From: Chloroflexota bacterium
GTDB taxonomy: Bacteria > Chloroflexota > UBA11872 > VXOZ01
Assembly (NCBI GenBank): GCA_028874195.1
Contig: JAPPLM010000008.1
Location: forward strand, 1 to 39,862
Reading direction: 5' to 3'
DNA: 39,862 nucleotides
The translations under genes and the position numbers were made by a program. Position 1 is the first letter of the stretch. Every line of letters starts with the position of its first letter. Under the pieces are notes generated by a model. That model was not told the origin of the DNA, did no database searches, and worked only from the letters and a program-made list of their open reading frames with translations. Positions 33,642-39,862 of this stretch are shown piece by piece.

Positions 33642-34682
33642 ATGAGTACCGAGCGTCGAGCCAGACTTGCCTTCATCGGTTGTGGCTCCTTTGCCACCGC
33701 CTCGATCTTTCCCCAAATACAATTCATCCCCGAGATCGATCTCGTCGCCGTCTGCGACATCGATTTGGAAAAGGCGCAGCGCAACGCCCGCAACTTTGGC
33801 GCGCGCCGCGTCTACACCGACATGGAAAAGATGCTGGATACCGAAGAGCTGGACGGCGTCTTCACCATCGGCCCGGCGCCGCAGCAGTATGAGCTCGCGC
33901 CGGTGGTGCTCAATCGCGGCCTGCCGGTCTACACGGAAAAGCCGTCGGCTAATACCTCCGCTGAAGCCAAAGAGCTGGCGGAATTGGCGGAAGCCAAAGG
34001 AGTCTGGGGCCAGGTGGGCTTTATGAAGCGCTTTGCCGACGTCTACCTGATTGCCAAGGAGATTATTTCTCGACCGGAGTTTGGCGATCTGCACGTGGTC
34101 AAGACCAAGTTTGGGCAGGGCAAATACCCGCAGATCTGGGGCATTGACTCCGCCAAGCGAGCGTTTCTCATCGGCCAGTGCGTGCACATCTTCGACCTCA
34201 TGCGCTTCTATGGCGGCGACGTGAAAGCCGTGAACGCGCTCTACCACGAGGTTGGCCCCCAGAATTTCGCGTACTTGATAAACGTCGAATTCACAAACGG
34301 TATGGTCGGCCAGATGGACATCAACACACTCGATTCTAAGGTGGCGTTTCGCGACATCATCGAGAATCTGGAACTCATCGGCCTGGAGCAGCACGTGGTC
34401 TGCGAGGACATGATGCGGGTCACGTACCAGCCCTACGAGGAATGGACGCAGGAGAAGCCGCACCTGGGCCGTTACAACTACACCGTCGAGCCCGCGTGGA
34501 ACAGTATGGCGCGGAGCCAGATGAACTTCGGCTACACCGGCGAGGTGCGCCACTTCGCCCGCCGCTGCCTGGGTCTGGAAGACTCCGGCCCCGATCTCTG
34601 GGACAGTTACAAGTCCCTCACGTTCGGCGAGGCAGTGTACGAGAGTTCCCACGGTGGCGGCCGAGTAGAGGTTGAGCCGTAG
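33642..34682 (+). CDS. Gfo/Idh/MocA family oxidoreductase, tandem copy 2
   Basis: 346 aa, same domain order as copy 1: GCGSFATA dinucleotide loop, EKP with Lys100, GQCVHIFDLMRFYGG. The start at 33642 aligns with copy 1 (MSTERRARL) and has TAGGAG ~11 nt upstream; earlier in-frame ATGs lack support. Differences from copy 1 concentrate in the C-terminal substrate domain (for example DSKVAFRDIIENLELIGLEQ against DSKAGTRDVIETLELIGMET), so substrate preference may have shifted. With the upstream repeat and promoter it is half of a ~1.3-kb tandem duplication. Confidence 0.92.
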   Translation: MSTERRARLAFIGCGSFATASIFPQIQFIPEIDLVAVCDIDLEKAQRNARNFGARRVYTDMEKMLDTEELDGVFTIGPAPQQYELAPVVLNRGLPVYTEKPSANTSAEAKELAELAEAKGVWGQVGFMKRFADVYLIAKEIISRPEFGDLHVVKTKFGQGKYPQIWGIDSAKRAFLIGQCVHIFDLMRFYGGDVKAVNALYHEVGPQNFAYLINVEFTNGMVGQMDINTLDSKVAFRDIIENLELIGLEQHVVCEDMMRVTYQPYEEWTQEKPHLGRYNYTVEPAWNSMARSQMNFGYTGEVRHFARRCLGLEDSGPDLWDSYKSLTFGEAVYESSHGGGRVEVEP

Positions 34683-34790
34683 AGTCTCTGGCAGGTACAG
34701 AAGATATGCCATGAGGTCAATGATCCAGCATGAAATAGCAAGTGAGCCTCGCGCAACGTTTGGTGACTTCGATGCCCCGGTGTGCGAGGA

Positions 34791-34814
34791 GCGGGGGACA
34801 AGCCCCCGCGCTAC
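34791..34814. repeat. Family B palindrome
   Basis: GCGGGGG ACAAG CCCCCGC GCTAC, third copy in the window, after oxidoreductase copy 2. Confidence 0.75.
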
Positions 34815-34872
34815 TGAAGAACTCTTGAATCCCAAGTTGGCTGGAGAGGATGACGAGGGATGACACATCTCC

Positions 34873-34917
34873 GGTAGCGCAGGTTTGTAACCCCGTATCG
34901 AGAACGGGGCGGGCTCT
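34873..34917. repeat. Adjacent family C (inverted, degenerate) and family H units
   Basis: GGTAGCGCAGGTTTGTAACC (34873-34892) is a half-degenerate family C copy, followed by CCCCGTATCGAGAACGGGG (34891-34909), a family H unit. With the family B unit at 34791 they fill much of the 326-nt gap before the dioxygenase gene. Confidence 0.6.
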
Positions 34918-34941
34918 GCGCATCCTCGGTTGGAAAAATTG

Positions 34942-34947
34942 TATAAT
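34942..34947 (+). promoter_or_regulatory. -10 box (TATAAT) for the PhyH gene
   Basis: Consensus TATAAT 61 nt before the ATG at 35009; no convincing -35 at 16-18 bp. Confidence 0.45.
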
Positions 34948-35008
34948 CACCGGAGATGAGTCTGACACTGGATGTTTACAAGCGAGTTCTAGAGAAGGAG
35001 AAAGTTCA

Positions 35009-35788
35009 ATGGCGACAGCGCAATTGGTGACTTTGGCACCGGAGCAGAAGCAGTTCTTCGATGACAACGGCTACCTGGTGATGGAGGGGATGTACAACGC
35101 CGCTGAGATGGAGGAGATGCGGCGGGAGTTTCATGATCTCATCGCGAATACGGACGGCCGTCCCGAGGCCATGAGATACAATTTCATGGAGCAGGCGGAG
35201 GGGTATCCTATCGACCCCTATAACCCCAAGAACGTGCAGGGCATCATGGACCAGCCGCTGGCGAGCGATTACTGGTTCAACAACGTCACCGATCCCCGCA
35301 TCGTGAACGTCTTCATCGACCTCTTCGGCCCGGACATCGACTTTCACAACGGCAAGGTGCGCAATAACCCGCCCGGCTTTACGAACGTCCAGGGCTGGCA
35401 CCAGGACTGGCCCTACGAGCGCCATAGCAAGTCCGAGCTGGCGGCGGCGATCATCTACCTGGACGCCAACGACGTGGACCAGGGCTCGACCACCGTGCTG
35501 CCCGGCAGCCACTTGATGGGCGAGTGGGAGACGGATCACGGCCATACCGTGGCCGATGAGAGAGTGGAGGACTACGACCCAGTGCCGATGCTGGCGAAGC
35601 CCGGCGACGTGCTCTTCATCCACGTAATGGTGCTGCACACCGCCGGCAACAACTACAGCAACACCTCGCGCCACAAGGTCATCAACGAGTACAAGTCCAA
35701 AGAAGCCATTGATCAATGGGGCAACCGCTGCGCATACGCCGGTATGCCGGTAGCGCGTGACGGCAAGGTGTGCATCCCACAGCTTTAG
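35009..35788 (+). CDS. Phytanoyl-CoA dioxygenase (PhyH) family protein
   Basis: 259 aa non-haem Fe(II)/2-oxoglutarate oxygenase. It begins FFDDNGYLVMEG. The iron motif is WHQDWPYE (His131, Asp133), and the distal ligand His210 in VMVLHTAGNN is followed by the 2-oxoglutarate Arg in SNTSRH (Arg221). VLPGSHLMG is the typical PhyH turn. These enzymes hydroxylate a carbon next to a carboxyl, or remove methyl or similar groups from small molecules; in marine Chloroflexota and planctomycetes they often sit with Gfo/Idh/MocA and sulfatase genes. The ATG at 35009 has GAGAAGGAGA upstream. The substrate is unknown. Confidence 0.93.
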   Translation: MATAQLVTLAPEQKQFFDDNGYLVMEGMYNAAEMEEMRREFHDLIANTDGRPEAMRYNFMEQAEGYPIDPYNPKNVQGIMDQPLASDYWFNNVTDPRIVNVFIDLFGPDIDFHNGKVRNNPPGFTNVQGWHQDWPYERHSKSELAAAIIYLDANDVDQGSTTVLPGSHLMGEWETDHGHTVADERVEDYDPVPMLAKPGDVLFIHVMVLHTAGNNYSNTSRHKVINEYKSKEAIDQWGNRCAYAGMPVARDGKVCIPQL

Positions 35789-35960
35789 TGATTTGGACAG
35801 CGGCTCGCTGACGATTACAAGAGCTTAGGCTATCAGTGGTTCATTGGCACGGTACTGAGTGCTGTGCCTACCACTGCCGCATTCCTTATGCGTGTATTCA
35901 GGTGCACTCTGAGTCAGTAGCTTGGGGCGACTCGCGTGACTGTTGGCTAGACCGAGAAAG

Positions 35961-35993
35961 ACCTCTCCTGGGGGAGAGGGTTTGGGTGAGGGC
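35961..35993. repeat. Dispersed repeat, family F, diverged copy
   Basis: ACCTCTCCTGGGGGAGAGGG then TTTGGGTGAGGG; compare 15649-15687. It lies in the 264-nt gap before the DUF3604 gene. Confidence 0.6.
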
Positions 35994-36052
35994 GACCGCC
36001 CATGTATTTCGCCAAGTCCTACCTTTCTCAAACTGCATCGTAAGGACCTTAA

Positions 36053-37972
36053 ATGGGAAGCGAACTTCCAACGCCGCGTCTCTTTGACAACACCTCCGAC
36101 TGGTTCCCCATCAACCGCTCGTGGCAGTTCGAGCCACCGGCAGACATTCACGGGGCGATGACGCCCAATAAGGTTGAGGCCGCCAGTGGACATACCTTCG
36201 TGGCGACGCTCACCCTCGGGCCGGAACTCACGCTGTCCCCCGGCGCGCACGTCACTATGGAAGTGCCGAGCACGTGGGAGTGCCACCTGGGGAATCCCTA
36301 TCCGCGTGGACTGAAGACCGTTGGCAACCGTGAGAAGAGCCAGATTCGCAAGGTGGGATATGGGGCGTTCACGGACGTGGAGTGCACACGCCCTGAGGTT
36401 AAGCTGGCCTATGTCGCATCCTGGGGACGTCACATGGACCTGGTGGACGTGGTGGTGCAGGAGGGCGAGCTGGGGCCGGGCGATGCCGTCCGCGTCATCC
36501 TGGGACCGCCAGACGGCAACCTGGTGCAGGCGCAGCGCTATGCGCAGGTGGCGATCTTCACGGTAGGGGTTGACCGAAAAGGCGATGGGACCTACCGCCA
36601 GGCCGCCACGCACCCAACGGTGCGCGTGGTCGGCGCGCATGCTGAGCGCTTCAAGATATTTGCGCCCGCCGTCGTTCAGACCGGCGAGAATTTCGCGATC
36701 CGCGTGCTGCCGGTGGATGGCTACAGCTACAATGCCGCGACCGGCTATCAAGGACGGGCACAGACGATTGCCACTGAGGGCCTCGAGGTGCCGCAGGCCG
36801 TTGCTGTTGATCAACGTGCGGACCGTGCGGGATCAACCTTCTCTGCTAGAGCCGCGATTGAGGGCATCCACCGTGTCACGGTGGTCGATCCCGCCACCGG
36901 CATCGCGGGCAAGAGCAATCCCATTGGCGCGGGCTTCTTGCGCGATCGGAACGTCTACTTTGGCGAGATGCACAGCCAGATGTGGCATAGCCAGGGCACC
37001 GGAACCACTACGGAGTTTTTCGAGTGGGGGCGCGACGTGGCCGGTCTCGACTTCTGCGCCCCGGCGAACCACTACAAGATGCGTTTCGAAATCGTCGATG
37101 AAGTCTGGCAAGAGGTGGTGGATACATCCAACGCCTTCAACGATGCCCACCGGTTCGTCACGCTGGTCAGCCACGAGTGGGGCACAGGCAATCCCAACGG
37201 CCACAAGAACATCTATCATCGCGGCGATAGCGCCGAATTCATCTGCTCATTCGGGCCCGGCGGCATGACGCCGGATGAGCTTTGGGAGATCCTCAAGGGA
37301 CGCGACGCCCTGACCATCCCGCATCACACCAAATTTGGCAACATTACGAACTGGGACTACCGCAACGACACGCACCAACGGCTGGTTGAAATCTGCTCGA
37401 GCTGGGGCATCTCCGAGACCGGCGGCCCGCACAGTGTTCAGACTGCGCTGGCCATGGGGCATCGTATCGGTTTCATCGGCGGAACCGATTCCCACCACGG
37501 CTTGGCGAACCAGGGCAGCTTTTTCGTCGACGACGGCAACGGACTTGCCTGCGTGATGGCCCGCGAGTTGACCCGTGACTCCATCTGGCAGGCGCTCAAC
37601 GAACGACGCTGCTACGCCACTACCGGCGACCGCATTCTGCTGGACTTCACCATGAACGACGCGTCGATGGGTAGCGACCTCAGCGTGGACTTGGCCCAGT
37701 ACGGGCCCAGAGAATTCACCATGCGTGTAGCGGGAACCTATCGTATTGACGCCATCGAGTTACTGCGCAATAACGAGGTGATCTTCAGCGCCGACCCACG
37801 TAGCGACGTATGGGAAGATCGATGGACTGATGCTGACCCCTTACCAGAGATTGCGCTCACGCCTACGTTTCCCCATGACCGTCCCTTTGTCTGCTACTAC
37901 CTCCGTGTCACACAGGCCAACCGCCAAATGGCCTGGGCAAGTCCGATCTGGCTTACGGAACGGAAGCGTTGA
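36053..37972 (+). CDS. DUF3604 family protein (PHP-like metal-dependent hydrolase)
   Basis: 639 aa, no signal peptide. The N-terminal ~290 residues are two beta-rich domains. The C-terminal part is a PHP-like barrel: NVYFGEMHSQ (replacing the usual GDLHxH), FCAPANHYKM, VTLVSHEWG, LTIPHHTKFG and GFIGGTDSHHGL, all His/Asp metal-ligand segments, then a C-terminal beta domain after ATTGDRILLDF. DUF3604 proteins are poorly characterised; by fold they should hydrolyse phosphate esters or similar bonds with two or three metals. TAAGGA stands 6 nt before the ATG. The setting beside PhyH, Gfo/Idh and sulfatase genes suggests a role in breaking down a modified organic compound. The fold call is firm, the reaction unknown. 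Confidence 0.88.
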   Translation: MGSELPTPRLFDNTSDWFPINRSWQFEPPADIHGAMTPNKVEAASGHTFVATLTLGPELTLSPGAHVTMEVPSTWECHLGNPYPRGLKTVGNREKSQIRKVGYGAFTDVECTRPEVKLAYVASWGRHMDLVDVVVQEGELGPGDAVRVILGPPDGNLVQAQRYAQVAIFTVGVDRKGDGTYRQAATHPTVRVVGAHAERFKIFAPAVVQTGENFAIRVLPVDGYSYNAATGYQGRAQTIATEGLEVPQAVAVDQRADRAGSTFSARAAIEGIHRVTVVDPATGIAGKSNPIGAGFLRDRNVYFGEMHSQMWHSQGTGTTTEFFEWGRDVAGLDFCAPANHYKMRFEIVDEVWQEVVDTSNAFNDAHRFVTLVSHEWGTGNPNGHKNIYHRGDSAEFICSFGPGGMTPDELWEILKGRDALTIPHHTKFGNITNWDYRNDTHQRLVEICSSWGISETGGPHSVQTALAMGHRIGFIGGTDSHHGLANQGSFFVDDGNGLACVMARELTRDSIWQALNERRCYATTGDRILLDFTMNDASMGSDLSVDLAQYGPREFTMRVAGTYRIDAIELLRNNEVIFSADPRSDVWEDRWTDADPLPEIALTPTFPHDRPFVCYYLRVTQANRQMAWASPIWLTERKR

Positions 37973-38118
37973 AGCGGCAGGCGGGACTGACGAAAGAGGC
38001 GGCGAGAGTTTACTCTTGGAGATTGGAAGTTCATCCACTTTGTGGAGTTCCTCGCTCAGGTGTATTGTGTCGCATGGTTGAGATGCGCTTGAGAGAAAGA
38101 TCCCATTCCACTGCCGCG

Positions 38119-39672
38119 ATGAGAGTTAATCTGAATGCCAGGCGCTGGTTGGCAGCGTTCGTGCTGGCTTGCCTCAGTATCCTCTGCCTGCCGCACGTCT
38201 CTCTACAGGCGGCGAGCGCCACTCCCCAAGAGCAGGCTATCGCGCGGTTGAACGAATTGCGCGCGTATGCGCACGCGCCTCCCGTGCGGGCCGACCCTGC
38301 TTTGCAGCAGGCGGCGGAAGCGCATGCCGCTTACTATGCCGAGAATGGCTTTACCGGACACTATCAGGAGCCTACGAGTGCCGGCTTCACCGGGGCGACA
38401 CCGGCGGATCGCATAAAGGCCGCCGGGTTTACCGGTAAGTGCACCGGTGAGTCTGCCTCCACCATCGGCGGCGATCCGGCGGCGGCCGTGGACGCGCTGG
38501 TGAATAGCGTCTACCACCGCACGATTATGCTGCATCCGGCGTTGGTGCTGGTAGGCTACGGACAGAGCGCGGGCGGGAGTGTGTTCGACTTTGGGGGCTG
38601 TGTTGACGGCCTGCCGGTTCTCGATCGCCTCTACATCTATCCGGGAGTGGGCCAAAGCGACGTACCGCACAGCTTCTTGCCGAGAACTGAGATTCCGAAC
38701 CCGCTGCCGGACACCGAGGGCTACGTTGGCAGTCCCATAAGCATCGGCGCGTCGCCGTGGTCGCAAGAGCCGGTGCACATAACAGACGCACGGATAGTCG
38801 ACCAGGCCGGCGTACCCTTGTCCTTCCATCGCGTTGACGACGATGGCTGGACGTACTTCATGACCACACTGCCGCTGGGCGCCGGCCAGACGATTACGGT
38901 GAGCATCACCGGCAATGCCGTGGCAAGCGAGGTCGGCCCCTTCGCGCGCACGTGGTCGTTCTCAACGCAATCCGCTTTTCTGCCGCACATGCTCCACTTG
39001 CGCTTCGTACAGGGCACGCCGCAGCTTGTGACGGAGTACGTTGCCAAAGATTACGCTTGCTACGGCCAGACGACAGGGCAAACGTCCACACTTGCCGATG
39101 AGGTAGTCACCTTGCCGTGCTATGACATTGTGAACGGTTCGGAAGCGTATGGCGAGGTACCTTTTCTCGCAGAGTTCCGGCGCGCCGGGGGCGTTGACGC
39201 TCTCGGCTATCCGCTCACGCGTGCCATTACCTACGAGGGCCGGCCGACGCAGTTTTTCCAGAAGGGCGTGCTGCAATGGCAGTCGGCAACCCGCTCCTTC
39301 GCCTATCTCAACGTCTTCGACATGCTTAGCACGCAGGGTTTCGATCCGGTGCTTGCAACCCAATATCTCATTCCCCCGCCGGCTGATACGTCCGCGGCTG
39401 ACGGCCTTAACTGGGACCAGGTGGCGGCACGGCGCATGGCCATCATGTACGAGGCGCCGGCAATCGCCACCTACGTACTCAATACGCCGAACTGGCTCGA
39501 CCGCTACGGCCTCCCCACGGGCAGCCACGACTACGGCAACGTGGTGGTGGTACGTGCACAGCGGGCCGCGTTCCAGTGGTGGCGCGTCGACACACCTTTC
39601 GCCAAAGCGGGCGAAGTTACAGTGGTGAACAGCGGGGACATAGCGAAAGCGCTGGGCGCGTTCGTGCGGTAG
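38119..39672 (+). CDS. Secreted CAP (SCP/PR1)-domain protein
   Basis: 517 aa from the ATG at 38119, chosen because a signal peptide (RRWLAAFVLACLSILCLP...LQAA) begins there; an ATG at 38074 is the alternative. The CAP domain follows: AIARLNELRAYAHAPPVRADPALQQAAEAHAAYYAENGFTGHYQ and HRTIMLHPALVLVGYGQS. The middle is an Ig-like/beta segment (PVHITDARIVDQAG; GAGQTITVSITG). The end has a 'FRRAGGVDALGYPLT...GRPTQFFQKGVLQW' module that I recall from other Chloroflexota secreted proteins. CAP proteins are extracellular and bind sterols or partners, or have protease-like roles. The canonical His/Glu cavity seems only partly kept. It is a second externally directed protein besides the 17-24 kb array. 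Confidence 0.85.
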   Translation: MRVNLNARRWLAAFVLACLSILCLPHVSLQAASATPQEQAIARLNELRAYAHAPPVRADPALQQAAEAHAAYYAENGFTGHYQEPTSAGFTGATPADRIKAAGFTGKCTGESASTIGGDPAAAVDALVNSVYHRTIMLHPALVLVGYGQSAGGSVFDFGGCVDGLPVLDRLYIYPGVGQSDVPHSFLPRTEIPNPLPDTEGYVGSPISIGASPWSQEPVHITDARIVDQAGVPLSFHRVDDDGWTYFMTTLPLGAGQTITVSITGNAVASEVGPFARTWSFSTQSAFLPHMLHLRFVQGTPQLVTEYVAKDYACYGQTTGQTSTLADEVVTLPCYDIVNGSEAYGEVPFLAEFRRAGGVDALGYPLTRAITYEGRPTQFFQKGVLQWQSATRSFAYLNVFDMLSTQGFDPVLATQYLIPPPADTSAADGLNWDQVAARRMAIMYEAPAIATYVLNTPNWLDRYGLPTGSHDYGNVVVVRAQRAAFQWWRVDTPFAKAGEVTVVNSGDIAKALGAFVR

Positions 39673-39718
39673 ATATAGGGTTGGTTAGACGTAGAGCTAT
39701 TTGTATGCTCTTCCTAAT

Positions 39719-39834
39719 TGTCATTCCGAGCGAACGCGAGGAATCTAGGGTCCATGCTCTATGCAGTTTAATGGCCTCAGCTACCCTAGATTCCGCGCTC
39801 AGAGCGACACTCCGCTGCGCTCCGTTCGGAATTG
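39719..39834. repeat. Inverted dispersed repeat, family G
   Basis: ATTCCGAGCGAACGCGAGGA (39723-39742), then GAATCTAGGGT, is opposed by ACCCTAGATTC and TCCGTTCGGAAT. The arms enclose ~30 nt. It is a non-coding tail after the CAP gene, and the window ends 28 nt later. Confidence 0.6.
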
Positions 39835-39862
39835 TAAGTGTTGACTAATTCGTTGACAGATT

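Noticed and set aside
33618-34868. Long minus-strand open frame opposite oxidoreductase copy 2
   Set aside because: It runs through repeat sequence and antisense of a conserved gene; a similar shadow appears opposite copy 1.
37969-38118. Upstream start (TTG 37969) for the CAP protein, overlapping the DUF3604 stop
   Set aside because: The extra 50 residues are not protein-like and would bury the signal peptide in the middle.

Overview
This window looks like chromosomal DNA of a GC-rich, free-living or host-associated member of the Chloroflexota (SAR202-, Caldilinea- or sponge-symbiont-like). I infer that from the kinds of genes present: many Tat-type lipoprotein solute-binding proteins, sulfatase, Gfo/Idh/MocA, PhyH and DUF3604 catabolic genes, CAP-domain secreted proteins, and secreted proteins carrying a 'TTGGLLVWRKADNW' module that I recall from Chloroflexota. 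No rRNA, tRNA, CRISPR array or transposase was recognised. The taxonomic call is an inference, not a measurement.

Layout. 1-5.1 kb: an Mrr-type nuclease remnant, a divergent amidohydrolase, secA and rpsO. 5.2-10.6 kb: three Tat/lipobox ABC solute-binding proteins (two on the minus strand, one on the plus) and a small DUF protein, with no permease genes. 10.8-17.1 kb: an isochorismatase-like hydrolase, a complete Zn/Mn ABC uptake operon (binding protein with a His/Asp-rich loop, ATPase, permease; ATGA-type overlaps), a NodB-type deacetylase and an M14-like carboxypeptidase relative. 17.3-24.1 kb: a minus-strand array of three secreted modular proteins that share a signal peptide plus an ~80-residue head but carry different bodies (alpha-repeats plus gluzincin peptidase; NHL propeller; pure alpha-repeat solenoid). 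Two of the three are broken by frameshifts. 24.5-25.9 kb: a second copy of the 9.2 kb solute-binding protein. 26.3-26.9 kb: a HigBA/RelE-XRE type toxin-antitoxin pair. 27.2-38 kb: a sugar-catabolism-flavoured stretch with three Gfo/Idh/MocA oxidoreductases (two of them a recent tandem duplication including the promoter), a DegT/DnrJ aminotransferase-like protein, a one-Cys sulfatase, a PhyH dioxygenase and a DUF3604 PHP-like protein. 38.1-39.7 kb: a secreted CAP-domain protein.

How it fits together. The orphan solute-binding proteins, sulfatase, oxidoreductases, aminotransferase-like protein, deacetylase and dioxygenase are what one expects from an organism scavenging modified (sulfated, amino, methylated) sugars and small organics. 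The secreted array and CAP protein look like a cell-surface or host/matrix-facing repertoire. Nearly every intergenic gap is seeded with short palindromic repeats from about eight families, several placed as 3' hairpins after genes. The most interesting candidate for something undescribed is the head-sharing secreted array at 17.3-24.1 kb, with a four-step hierarchical helical repeat in its intact member and a 72-base block of identical DNA between two heads.
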